Of a stretch of 37,063 nt of DNA, positions 8,068-16,394 are shown piece by piece. The DNA comes from Thermodesulfobacteriota bacterium (GTDB lineage Bacteria; Desulfobacterota; Desulfomonilia; UBA1062): assembly GCA_025454155.1 (NCBI GenBank), contig JALOOZ010000005.1, positions 1 to 37,063 on the forward strand, given 5' to 3'. The position numbers and the translations under genes were made by a program. The notes beneath the pieces are model-generated. The model saw nothing but the letters and a program-made list of their open reading frames with translations. It made no database searches and was not told the origin of the DNA. Numbering within the stretch: the first letter of the stretch is position 1; every line of letters begins with the position of its first letter.

Positions 8068-9051
8068 ATGATCGTACGGGAATCCTTTGAATCTACCATG
8101 AAAAGGAAATCGGTCATTCCGGAATTGGCCCGCAACAGGCCATTGGCCCTTTTCACCGAGAGCATCATGAGCCTGCTGACAAGCCACAACACGTACGGGG
8201 CCTTTGCCGATCTCGTCTCACTCATGGGGCAGACTTTTCCCCTTGCCGCGCCTGCCCTGTACGTCAATACCCAGGGACTGGATCTTCGGGCGTATTCCGT
8301 GCTCGATGCGGGAGACGGGGGTGATTACGATGCCGCCCGGATTCTGGGCTCCAGACGGTATGCCTATACACGGGTTCTGGCCGGCGGGCAGGCCCCGTAC
8401 AGTCCTGCCAGGGTGGACATCAAACTGATGACAAGTCCGTATGCCCAGGTGAACCTGTCCATCAATCCCGGTGTCCATGAAGAGATCTTTGTTGAATGGG
8501 CCAAATATTTGACGCCCACCATTGCCAAGCTCATGGACAACGAACTCCTCATGAACATGGCGTTCAGGGACGGGCTCACAGGCCTCCTCAATTACCGTGC
8601 CTTTTCCGAGATCCTCATGGCCGAATGGGAACGCGCAAGGCGCTACAGGACGACTTTCTCGCTCATGATGATCGATATAGACCACTTCAAGCGTATCAAT
8701 GACGAATACGGCCATCCTGCCGGCGACCAGGTCATCAGCTCCATCGCTTCACGACTCCAGGGCAGGCTGCGCAAGAGCGACCTGGTGTTCCGCTACGGGG
8801 GCGAGGAGTTCATGGCCCTGCTTCCCCAGACAGGGGTCTACAAGGCCAACATGCTGGCCGAGCGTATCCGGAGCAATGTGGAGAAGATGCAGTTCCCGGG
8901 TGACATCAGTGTTACCATCAGCGCCGGTGTCTGCCAGTATCAGGATGGACTCACCTCGTCGGATCTTGTAAAACAGGTGGACATGGGGCTCTATCTTGCA
9001 AAAGGCAAGGGGAGGAACCGCGTTGAGATCTACAAGGATATCTCGCTGTAG
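8068..9051 (+). CDS. Diguanylate cyclase (GGDEF domain) with N-terminal sensory-like region
   Basis: Makes cyclic di-GMP from two GTP. The C-terminal GGDEF domain (about 160-325) has DGLTGLLNYRAF (168-179), the metal-binding DIDHFKRIND (203-212), and an active GGEEF (244-248). An RxxD inhibitory site (RKSD, 235-238) lies five residues before it, so product feedback is expected. The first 150 residues hold no receiver, PAS or membrane segment that I recognise; they may be a GAF-like cytoplasmic domain. GGAGAGGACCAGCA precedes the ATG at 8068, though an ATG at 8098 is possible. A sigma-54-type promoter lies just upstream and a PilZ gene starts 11 bases after the stop, so producer and receptor of the messenger are co-transcribed. 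Confidence 0.88.
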   Translation: MIVRESFESTMKRKSVIPELARNRPLALFTESIMSLLTSHNTYGAFADLVSLMGQTFPLAAPALYVNTQGLDLRAYSVLDAGDGGDYDAARILGSRRYAYTRVLAGGQAPYSPARVDIKLMTSPYAQVNLSINPGVHEEIFVEWAKYLTPTIAKLMDNELLMNMAFRDGLTGLLNYRAFSEILMAEWERARRYRTTFSLMMIDIDHFKRINDEYGHPAGDQVISSIASRLQGRLRKSDLVFRYGGEEFMALLPQTGVYKANMLAERIRSNVEKMQFPGDISVTISAGVCQYQDGLTSSDLVKQVDMGLYLAKGKGRNRVEIYKDISL

Positions 9052-9062
9052 AAGGAAATGGA

Positions 9063-9893
9063 ATGAATATTGACAGTCTCCTCGATCTGACCTCGGGCGT
9101 CGTTGCCTATGGCCCTGATGGACAGCGGGTCAAGGGAAGCGTTTCGGATGTCTCGGAGGAGGATATCTTTGTCCTTGTCCCGGACGCAGTCCTCAATGTC
9201 ACCATAGGCTCCATCGTGAAGGTCACGGACGGGCAGGACTCGGTGCTTGCCAAGGTCATAGAGAAGACGGACACCGCCTTGAAGATGATCATGGAGTGCT
9301 ATCTCTCACCGGGCCATGAGCGCCGGGCCGACGTGAGGATCTATGACAGGGTATACTTCAGTGCGCAATGGCTCTGTCATTCGGGTGAAAAGGCACATGT
9401 GATCCCTCAGGCGCTGGAGCGCATTCAAGCCAACAAACTCATCATCGATTCGTTCCTCAAGGGCAAGTATGGATATCCCGGTTCCGATGATGCAGCGATG
9501 CAGAAGGACGCCCCCATGAGCCAGGGGCTCTGGGAGGTCAATCGGAAGCTCGATCTCCTGATCCACATGTTCCTCGCGGACGATTTCAAGGATCTCATGA
9601 ACACCGCCCCCAGGGATGTGAACATCTCGGCATCAGGCATCCGGTTCATCTCGGAGAGGCCCTATGAAATGGGGGACATCGTCGAGATCCGCCTCATCCT
9701 GCCCATGGTGCCGCTCCTCTTCATAAGGCTCGTGGGCGAGGCGATACGTCAAAAAAATGTCACAAGCACCCCCCAGGCGATCCGGTATGCCGTGGCGGTG
9801 AGGTTTCTCAGGGTGGATGCCGAGATTCGCGAAGACATCATCCGGTACCTCTTCCGGAGACAGCGCGAGGTCCTGAGGAGACGGCAGCCCTGA
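9063..9893 (+). CDS. PilZ-domain cyclic di-GMP receptor with split motifs (tPilZ-like)
   Basis: A 276-residue cytoplasmic protein. The N-terminal 80 residues look like a small beta domain as in YcgR-type proteins. Both c-di-GMP motifs are intact: RRADVR (87-92, giving R88-xxx-R92) and NISASG (187-192, N-x-S-x-x-G). They are about 95 residues apart, where 20-30 is usual; the space is largely helical, with hydrophobic heptads near 115-133 and 158-181. Such a helical insertion recalls tetrameric (tPilZ) proteins, from memory. The C-terminus ends in an Arg-rich helix (RYLFRRQREVLRRRQP). Its pairing with the diguanylate cyclase gene implies that it reads that enzyme's product. The output partner is not evident. 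Confidence 0.8.
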   Translation: MNIDSLLDLTSGVVAYGPDGQRVKGSVSDVSEEDIFVLVPDAVLNVTIGSIVKVTDGQDSVLAKVIEKTDTALKMIMECYLSPGHERRADVRIYDRVYFSAQWLCHSGEKAHVIPQALERIQANKLIIDSFLKGKYGYPGSDDAAMQKDAPMSQGLWEVNRKLDLLIHMFLADDFKDLMNTAPRDVNISASGIRFISERPYEMGDIVEIRLILPMVPLLFIRLVGEAIRQKNVTSTPQAIRYAVAVRFLRVDAEIREDIIRYLFRRQREVLRRRQP

Positions 9894-9951
9894 GGATCCG
9901 AGCCTTTTGTTCTGAGCCTGCCTTTCCTGACTGAAGGAAACCCGCCCGCCA

Positions 9952-12240
9952 TTGACACCGCCATGGACGAATGTCTATAGAGATTGGGCTGTGTCGCGAT
10001 GGAAAAGGTTCATGGTGTGGGGAATCTGTGTCCTCGGGATCGCCGGCATGCTGATCGTGGCCCTCTTCAGCCTGAATGCCTACCGGGAGATCCGGAAGAT
10101 GCAGATCGGCGTCCTTTGGCACCTCCCCTCGCGGATCTACAGCGGCCCCTTCACGATAACCCCGGGTGTCGACATATCCCGGACCGGGCTCGTGGAAAGG
10201 CTTTCTCATCTGAGATACCGCAGGGCCCCTCAGGCGAGGACGCCCGGCCAGTACAGCCTTGCAGCAGACCTCATGACCATATACCTCCACCCCTTCGCGT
10301 ATCCCGATGGGGCCGGGGAGGCCGCTTTGGTGAAGCTGATACTGGGTGGAGGAAGGGTGAAGAGGATCATTTCCGGCCATTCCGGGCAGGTCGTGCCGTC
10401 GGTGCGACTGGAGCCCGAGACCATCGCAACCATCTATGACGCCGGTTTCGAAGACAGGGAGATCATCTCCCTGGAGACCTGCCCGGTCTCTCTCATCGAT
10501 GCGGTGCTGGGCGTGGAGGACCAGAGATTCTACGAGCATGGGGGCATCGACCTGAGGGCCATGCTCAGGGCCTTTCTGGCTGACGTTTTCCAGGCGAAGA
10601 TCATGGAGGGGGGGTCCACCATCACCCAGCAGCTCGTGAAAAATCTCTTCCTGACCCATGAGAGGACCGTCAGCCGCAAGCTCAAGGAAGTCTGGCTCTC
10701 CCTGATCATGGAGAGGGTCTATACCAAGGATGAGATCCTTGCCATGTACCTCAACGAGATCTATCTCGGGCGTTCCGGGTATGCGGGAATCCATGGGTTC
10801 GGGAGGGCTTCCCGGGTCTTCTTCGACAAGGACGTCTCAGCGCTCGAGCTGCACGAGGCGGCCCTGCTGGTGGGGCTCATCCGGTCTCCCAACAGGTACT
10901 CCCCCTACACCCATCCCGTTACCGCCCTGGAGCGCAGGAACACCGTGCTGGGACTCATGCGCGAGCAGGGCAGGATAACATCCCAGCGCTACGAGACCGC
11001 TGTCCACAAGCCCCTGGGCATCGTCCCGTTCAGCCCCTCCATGAAGCAGGCACCCTATTTCATTGACCATGTATTGTCATCTGTCCGCGGACTCTCTCCC
11101 GGGGAAGATTTCCTCTCCGAGGGCGGCCTGCGCATCTTCACGACCCTGGACATGCATGTCCAGCGCACAGCGGAGAAGGCCCTGTCAGGCGGCATTGCAG
11201 GACGATCCGGAACCGTCCAGGCCGCCTGTGTCATCCTCAGGCCCGCCTCCGGGGAGATCCTGGCCATGGTCGGCGGGAGGGATTATCGCACGTCCCAGTT
11301 CAACCGGGCCGTGTCAATGAGGCGCAGCATCGGCTCGCTCATCAAGCCCGTCGTCTACTACACCGCGCTGGTGAACGGCTACACCCTTTCGAGCATGCTG
11401 GATGACAGCCCGCTGACCGTCACGCTTCCGGACAAATCCAGGTGGTCTCCCGCCAACTATGATGGCACAAGCCATGGGGAAGTTCTGCTCATGGACGCCC
11501 TGGTGAACTCCTATAACCAGGCAACGGTCCGGCTTGGTCTCGCCCTGGGGCTCGAACGCGTGGCTGCACAGGTGAAGGCGGTCATGCCGGGAGTCTCCGT
11601 TTCAGCCCAGCCCTCACTCCTCCTGGGCGCGGTGGAATGCTCGCCGCTGGACGTCGCCGCCATGTACGCTGTCTTTGCCAGCGGGGGCACGAGGCAGGAA
11701 CCCCGGTGCCTGGATGCCGTCCTGAACAGGCACGATGCCGTCCTCTGGAAGGCAGACCCCGAGGCCGCTGTGAGGGTCCTCGACGCCGGCCCTGCCTATC
11801 TCATCGATGCAGGGTTGCAGGAGGTGCTCCGGCGGGGGACCGCAAGGAGAGCCAGGGACTATGGCGTTCCTGACGGTGTCTTCGGCAAGACGGGTACCAC
11901 CAACGACCTGAGGGATTCGTGGTTCGCCGCCTATACGCAGGACCTGGCGGCCGTCGTGTGGGTGGGGGATGATGCCTTCAGGGCAACGGGACTCACCGGG
12001 GCTACCGGGGCGCTGCCCGTGGCGGGCAGGATCATGGCCCGGCTCGCCGCCCCGGCACCCAGGGAGGTCCCAGGGGGAGTCACCTTCTGTGAGGTCGACC
12101 CGCTCAACGGTAAGCGCGCCACCATATGGACGGCATCGCCCATGCGGCTCCCGTTTCTCGCGGGAACCGAACCTGCCGAGTCCTCGGAGCAGGGCCTTCC
12201 CGGTCTCTTGAAGGCCCTCAGATCGCTCTGGCCTTTTTAG
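9952..12240 (+). CDS. mrcB: Class A penicillin-binding protein, PBP1b type
   Basis: A bifunctional peptidoglycan glycosyltransferase/transpeptidase anchored in the inner membrane. One transmembrane helix spans about residues 22-42, after a basic Arg/Lys segment. A UB2H-like region (about 60-155) precedes the GT51 domain, which has catalytic Glu189 in EDQRFYEHGGID, GGSTITQQLVKN and the KDEILAMYLNEIYLG motif. The transpeptidase domain has Ser462 in S-L-I-K, SYN (520-522) and KTGT (646-649), so both activities should be intact. The open frame begins at a TTG (9952) with a poorly spaced GAAGGA; GTG 9991 and ATG 10012 are alternatives, and the basic residues before the helix favour one of the two earlier starts. 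Length 762 residues from the TTG. Confidence 0.87.
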   Translation: MTPPWTNVYRDWAVSRWKRFMVWGICVLGIAGMLIVALFSLNAYREIRKMQIGVLWHLPSRIYSGPFTITPGVDISRTGLVERLSHLRYRRAPQARTPGQYSLAADLMTIYLHPFAYPDGAGEAALVKLILGGGRVKRIISGHSGQVVPSVRLEPETIATIYDAGFEDREIISLETCPVSLIDAVLGVEDQRFYEHGGIDLRAMLRAFLADVFQAKIMEGGSTITQQLVKNLFLTHERTVSRKLKEVWLSLIMERVYTKDEILAMYLNEIYLGRSGYAGIHGFGRASRVFFDKDVSALELHEAALLVGLIRSPNRYSPYTHPVTALERRNTVLGLMREQGRITSQRYETAVHKPLGIVPFSPSMKQAPYFIDHVLSSVRGLSPGEDFLSEGGLRIFTTLDMHVQRTAEKALSGGIAGRSGTVQAACVILRPASGEILAMVGGRDYRTSQFNRAVSMRRSIGSLIKPVVYYTALVNGYTLSSMLDDSPLTVTLPDKSRWSPANYDGTSHGEVLLMDALVNSYNQATVRLGLALGLERVAAQVKAVMPGVSVSAQPSLLLGAVECSPLDVAAMYAVFASGGTRQEPRCLDAVLNRHDAVLWKADPEAAVRVLDAGPAYLIDAGLQEVLRRGTARRARDYGVPDGVFGKTGTTNDLRDSWFAAYTQDLAAVVWVGDDAFRATGLTGATGALPVAGRIMARLAAPAPREVPGGVTFCEVDPLNGKRATIWTASPMRLPFLAGTEPAESSEQGLPGLLKALRSLWPF

Positions 12241-12278
12241 AGATTGATTCCCCTTGCCCTTTTGCCCGGTGCCATCGT

Positions 12279-12554
12279 ATGTACTTCCCCATGGATTTCC
12301 GTACCACCCGCTGCGTCTGGTGCGCCATGAGGGTAGGTCCCATCCAGGACTGTTCCGCCTGTCCCAAGTACGGCAAGTACGGGCTCAGGATCGAGCAGGA
12401 GCTCACCATGGCCTCCTTCTGCACCATCTGTGTCCACCGTGAGAGCAGCGATCTCCAGGTATACTGCAGGACCAACCGCCTTTTTCAGGAGGACAGCGGA
12501 GAGGATTTCGAGTGTTACAAGTTCTGCATGGAGACGGAGCACAAAGAGAGGTGA
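12279..12554 (+). CDS. Small cysteine-rich hypothetical protein
   Basis: A 91-residue protein starting 39 bases after mrcB. Nine cysteines fall in pairs: C12-x2-C15, C25-x2-C28, C48-x2-C51, C63, C79-x3-C83. This suggests two metal sites (zinc ribbons or knuckles), but I do not recognise the family. There is no signal peptide or membrane segment. The frame is open further upstream, but those codons overlap mrcB and have unlike composition, so I start at ATG 12279; ATG 12291 is also possible, and neither has a good ribosome site. It may be translationally tied to mrcB. Confidence 0.5.
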   Translation: MYFPMDFRTTRCVWCAMRVGPIQDCSACPKYGKYGLRIEQELTMASFCTICVHRESSDLQVYCRTNRLFQEDSGEDFECYKFCMETEHKER

Positions 12555-12647
12555 AAGACAGCGGCATGCATGAACAGGGATTGACCCTTCATTTTTTTAT
12601 GACAACAGCCCGAAAAGACAGAGAGGACGGTGTTGCGGAGACAACTC

Positions 12648-13256
12648 ATGTGGTGGAAAAAAAAGAAGGCCAACAGTAATTTTTTCGAGCTCCTCCATGA
12701 CCAGGGCAGAAAGACCCTGGAGGGGCTGTGCGCCCTGTGTGAATTCGTTGCCGACAGCACCAGGGAGAACGCCGAGCACGTCAAGGACGTTGAGATGGAG
12801 GCGGACGACCTCCGCCGGATCATCATCGATCACCTCAACCAGACCTTTATCACCCCCATAGACCGGGAAGACATCTTCTCCCTGTCCAGGGCCATCGACG
12901 ATGTCATGGACTATGCATGCACAACGGTATACGAGATGCAGATCTACAAGGTCCAGGCGGACAAACATATCCATGACATGACCGAGACCCTCAAAAAGGA
13001 GTGCAAGGAGCTGAACGCGGCGCTGAAGAACCTCCAGCACTACCCGAACGTCGCCATGGAGCACGCCAGGGAGGCCAAGGCATGCGAGAACAAGATGGAA
13101 AAGGAATACCGCACAGCGCTTGGGGACCTCTTCGAGGGGAGCGATCCGGTATACATGCTCAAGATGCGGGAGATCTACCGGCACCTGAGCAATGCCGCCG
13201 ACAGGGGAGACGAAGCGGCCAACATCATCAGCGACATCATCGTGAAGATGACCTGA
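12648..13256 (+). CDS. DUF47 / PhoU-like protein (TIGR00153-type)
   Basis: About 202 all-helical cytoplasmic residues. The start MWWKKKKANSNFFELLHDQG is characteristic of DUF47 proteins, and acidic helix motifs such as HVKDVEMEADDLRR and TPIDREDIFSLSRAIDDVMD match the PhoU-like metal-binding helices. Family members usually sit next to a low-affinity phosphate (PiT) transporter and control it; no such transporter is within this window. GTG 12630 is an in-frame alternative start, but GGAG seven bases before ATG 12648 and the family's usual N-terminus favour the latter. Confidence 0.85.
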   Translation: MWWKKKKANSNFFELLHDQGRKTLEGLCALCEFVADSTRENAEHVKDVEMEADDLRRIIIDHLNQTFITPIDREDIFSLSRAIDDVMDYACTTVYEMQIYKVQADKHIHDMTETLKKECKELNAALKNLQHYPNVAMEHAREAKACENKMEKEYRTALGDLFEGSDPVYMLKMREIYRHLSNAADRGDEAANIISDIIVKMT

Positions 13257-13319
13257 ACGGGAAACCCGCAGTCATGAATTCTGTTGAATGAGCAAGCTGG
13301 AATGTAGTACTTGGAGAGT

Positions 13320-13335
13320 CGGACCAGGAATTGCT
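13320..13335 (+). promoter_or_regulatory. Candidate sigma-54-type promoter before the acyl-CoA ligase-like gene
   Basis: CGGACCAGGAATTGCT has GG (13321-13322) and GC (13333-13334) at the required 12-base offset and a perfect TTGCT -12 element; the -24 half is weaker (GGACC instead of GGCAC). The start point would be near 13346, 33 bases before the ATG at 13379. The rest of the 122-base gap shows no better promoter and no clear terminator. Confidence 0.4.
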
Positions 13336-13378
13336 CTGTAAGACTTCAGTTTTCCTTGATCTCGTGTAAGGGGGGAGC

Positions 13379-14863
13379 ATGAATCTCTACTCGTGGCTGC
13401 AAGAGCACGCCAAGGAGAGGCCCGGCAAAGTCGCCATCCGTTTCCGGGACCAGTCCATAACCTTTGGAGAACTCTACCGGCTCACCGATTCCCTGGGGAC
13501 TGCGCTCCGCAAGGCAGGCATCGGCAGGGACGACCATGTCACCCTCGTGCTGCCGAACATGCCGGAATTCGTCATCACCTACATGGCCACCATGGGCATC
13601 GGTGCGGTGGTGACCACGGTCAACCCTGCCTATACCTCACGGGAACTCAGGCACATCCTGAGCGATTCCGAGTCGAGGGTACTGATCATGGAGGAGGGCA
13701 ACAGGGACACCTATGATGCCATAGCCTCCGAATGCCCTCAGGATGTTTTCATCACGGTGGGGAAGGAGGGTGATTTCCCCCGGTGGGTCTCGGGCAGCGG
13801 CAGCGGCATCGTGGAAGACCGGGAAAAGGACGATGTCGCGGCCATCATCTATTCATCGGGGCTCACCGGGTACCCCATGGGCGCCCAGCTGACCCAGGCG
13901 AACCTCGACCATAACTCCGACCTCCTGCGGAGCTGCATGGAAGCCGACGACACGGACACCACGCTCACCCTCATCCCCTGTTTCCATTCCTTCAGCGCCA
14001 GCTGTAACATGCTCTCCATGCTCCGCTACGGCGGCACCATCTACCTGATGAAGAAGATCGACTTCAAGGAGCTGAGAACCGCCATTGCCGAAGCGGGGAT
14101 CTCCGCAATATGTGCCGTTCCCACGCTCTTCTTCGGGCTGATTCATCATCCGGAACTGCAGGACATCGACTATACAGGAATGAGGGCGCTCGTTGCCGGG
14201 GGCTCGGCCCTGCCCCTTGAGGTGTACGATGCCTTCAGACAGAAATTTCATGCCGACATCCGGCAGGGCTACGGCATCACCGAGGCCTCGCCGGTCTGCT
14301 CGGTGAACCAGAAACACAGAACCATCAAGCCTGCATCGATAGGGCAGACCGTGCCCGGGGTCACGGCAAGGGTGGAGGACGACGACGGCACCATCCTCGG
14401 GCCCGGGCAAACCGGCGAGCTTCTCTTCAAGGGGCCCAACATCATGAAGGGCTATTACAACCGCCCACGGGAGACCAGCGACATCATAAAGGACGGGTGG
14501 CTCCACACCGGTGATCTCGGGTACATGGACGATGAGGGATACATCTATATCACCGGGTACAAGAAGGATATGGTCATCACCTCGGGCTTCAACGTCTATA
14601 CCCGCGAGGTGACCAATGTGCTCAACTCGCTGCCCGGCATCAGGGATTCCGCCATCATCGGCGAGCCCGACCTCATGAGGGGCGCCATCATCAAGGCCTT
14701 TGTGGTCAGCGATTCTCCGCATCTGACCGAAGACGACGTGAAGAAATTCGCCCGCAAACAGCTCGCGAACTTCAAGACACCCAGGAAGGTTGTCTTTGTC
14801 CCCGAGATTCCCCGGGACGACAAGGGCAAGGTCCTGTTCGACCTCATCAAGGACGCCCCATGA
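13379..14863 (+). CDS. AMP-forming acyl-CoA synthetase / CoA ligase-like protein
   Basis: ANL-superfamily enzyme that should activate a carboxylic acid with ATP and transfer it to CoA. The P-loop is YSSGLTGYPMGA (158-169); the lysine usual in this loop (TGxPKG) is Met167 here. Later motifs are normal: QGYGITEASP, GELLFKGPNIMKGYY, GWLHTGDLGYMDDEGYIYI and GYKKDMVITSGFNV. The C-terminal catalytic lysine is probably Lys484 in DDKGKVLFDL. The 494-residue length fits medium/long-chain fatty or aryl acid ligases; the substrate is unknown. AAGGGGGGAGC precedes the ATG. The next gene starts within its stop (ATGA). Confidence 0.8.
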   Translation: MNLYSWLQEHAKERPGKVAIRFRDQSITFGELYRLTDSLGTALRKAGIGRDDHVTLVLPNMPEFVITYMATMGIGAVVTTVNPAYTSRELRHILSDSESRVLIMEEGNRDTYDAIASECPQDVFITVGKEGDFPRWVSGSGSGIVEDREKDDVAAIIYSSGLTGYPMGAQLTQANLDHNSDLLRSCMEADDTDTTLTLIPCFHSFSASCNMLSMLRYGGTIYLMKKIDFKELRTAIAEAGISAICAVPTLFFGLIHHPELQDIDYTGMRALVAGGSALPLEVYDAFRQKFHADIRQGYGITEASPVCSVNQKHRTIKPASIGQTVPGVTARVEDDDGTILGPGQTGELLFKGPNIMKGYYNRPRETSDIIKDGWLHTGDLGYMDDEGYIYITGYKKDMVITSGFNVYTREVTNVLNSLPGIRDSAIIGEPDLMRGAIIKAFVVSDSPHLTEDDVKKFARKQLANFKTPRKVVFVPEIPRDDKGKVLFDLIKDAP

Positions 14864-15762
14864 GGGGCTGCTTTCTCTGCCCGAGGCTGTGCGGCATCGA
14901 CCGGGCTCGAGCCAGCGGCGCCTGCAGGTCCGGGAGCGAGCTCCGGGTGGGAGCCGTGGTCGTCCACCGCGGGGAGGAGCCGCCCCTGGTTGCAGGATCA
15001 GGCTCGGGTGCCGTCTTCTTCTGTGGCTGTCCCATGCGTTGCAGCTATTGCCAGAACCATCAGATAAGCCAGTCCTGCGAGGGCAGGGCCATGACCCCGG
15101 GTGAACTGGCCCTGGCCATGCTGAGGCTCGAGGGGGAAGGGTGCTCCAACATCAACCTGGTCAGCCCGACCCATTATACACCCTGGATCCTGGAGTCCAT
15201 CGAACAGGCGCGCGCATCGGGGATGAGGCTGCCGGTCCTTGTCAATTCGAGCGGATACGAGACCAGGGAATGCCTTCATCTGTGGAGGGATCATGCACGG
15301 ATCTATCTGATGGACCTCAAGTACGGAGACAACGTCGCGGGGAAGACCTTGAGCGGGGTGAGCGACTACTGGGATGTGGCCCGGGATGCCATCGAATATC
15401 TCTGGGAAACGGCCGGGCCTCTGGTGGAAGACACCGAGGGCAGGGCATCGCATGGCCTCCTGGTGAGGCACCTGGTGCTTCCGGGGATGATCTCCAATCC
15501 CTTCTCGGTGCTCGAGTTCCTCTCCGGACTCTCAACGGAGATCCCGGTGAGCATCATGTCCCAGTACAACCCCGTCTACTACCGGGGCGACATGCCCGAC
15601 ATGCGGCGTCCCCTCGATGCCGGTGAATACGAGGCAGTGCTCCGGAAGGCCTGTGATCTTGGGTTCGAGACGGTGTTCTGTCAGGACATGGGGGCTTCGG
15701 ACACATACAATCCCGATTTCAAGGCCGACCGGCCCTTCGATGACCTCTCCAGGCTTCTCTGA
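14860..15762 (+). CDS. Radical SAM protein, PflX type (COG1313-like)
   Basis: A 300-residue radical SAM protein with cluster motif C57-PMR-C61-SY-C64. The N-terminus carries CFLCPRLCGIDR and GACRSG, extra cysteines typical of the PflX branch of pyruvate-formate-lyase-activase homologues, together with the GSGSGAVFFCGCPMRCSYCQNH region. The substrate of this branch is not established; a glycyl-radical enzyme is one idea, but none is encoded here. It overlaps the CoA ligase-like gene by ATGA, implying translational coupling. It converges on motE, with 68 bases between them and no obvious T-tailed hairpin. Confidence 0.82.
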   Translation: MRGCFLCPRLCGIDRARASGACRSGSELRVGAVVVHRGEEPPLVAGSGSGAVFFCGCPMRCSYCQNHQISQSCEGRAMTPGELALAMLRLEGEGCSNINLVSPTHYTPWILESIEQARASGMRLPVLVNSSGYETRECLHLWRDHARIYLMDLKYGDNVAGKTLSGVSDYWDVARDAIEYLWETAGPLVEDTEGRASHGLLVRHLVLPGMISNPFSVLEFLSGLSTEIPVSIMSQYNPVYYRGDMPDMRRPLDAGEYEAVLRKACDLGFETVFCQDMGASDTYNPDFKADRPFDDLSRLL

Positions 15763-15830
15763 ATGAGCCCCCGGGCATTGCGTGGCTGCAGCCCTTGTAT
15801 CTCCTGTTCTGATGACGGCGTGGAGGGTCC

Positions 15831-16394
15831 TTACTGCTGTGAAGCTGCCGTATTCCCTGCCGGAGCCGCACTGCCGCCCCGGTAGCTCACCAGACGCTGG
15901 GTGATGCCAGCGGCCTTGACGGGCTCCATATAGGACAGGATGCTGCCCGCAATGTCCCCCTTCATGCCCAGAAAGACCTCCACAGCCACATCCGTATCGA
16001 GGTTGTTCATCAGGTTCGCTGCAGCCCCCGGTTTCATGGAGGAGTAGATCTTGACGAGGTGTTTGATCCTTTCGCCGCTCACGAATTTGTAGGAAGCCAG
16101 ATCGCTCTTGATGGCAGCCTCAACGTCTTCGAGGCGCTTGATCTTCCCCTGGACCTGCTGCTCCAGTTCTTTGAGCTCCATCTCGCGGGCCTTGAGACGT
16201 TCTTCCTTTTGGCGGAGGATCTCCAGCTGATCGGAGGTGTTCAGGCCGAAGGGCTGCTGGATCTGCTGCTGGGGCTGTTCCTTTGCCTGAGGCACGTTGT
16301 TGCCCGCCGCCACCGGGGTAGGTCTGACGGCCAGATAGATGCCGATAAAAGCCAGATTGATGATCACTAATCCAAGCAGAATCTTCGCCTTCAT
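15831..16394 (-). CDS. motE: MotE-like flagellar protein (MgtE N-domain, coiled coil)
   Basis: A 187-residue protein with an N-terminal hydrophobic segment (residues 5-23, signal anchor), a Gln/Pro-rich linker (about 30-50), a Lys/Glu coiled coil (about 58-98, LEILRQKEERLKAREMELK) and an MgtE-N-like domain (about 105-170, with HLVKIYSSMKPGAAANLMNNL). MotE homologues act as a periplasmic chaperone for the stator protein MotC/MotB-type, from knowledge of rhizobia. As the last gene of the flagellar operon, overlapping fliJ by ATGA, this assignment is supported by context. Confidence 0.75.
   Translation of the reverse strand: MKAKILLGLVIINLAFIGIYLAVRPTPVAAGNNVPQAKEQPQQQIQQPFGLNTSDQLEILRQKEERLKAREMELKELEQQVQGKIKRLEDVEAAIKSDLASYKFVSGERIKHLVKIYSSMKPGAAANLMNNLDTDVAVEVFLGMKGDIAGSILSYMEPVKAAGITQRLVSYRGGSAAPAGNTAASQQ

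Noticed and set aside
13257-13275. Short CGGG-AAA-CCCG inverted repeat after the DUF47 gene
   Set aside because: Only a 4-bp stem with no T-run; too weak to call a terminator.
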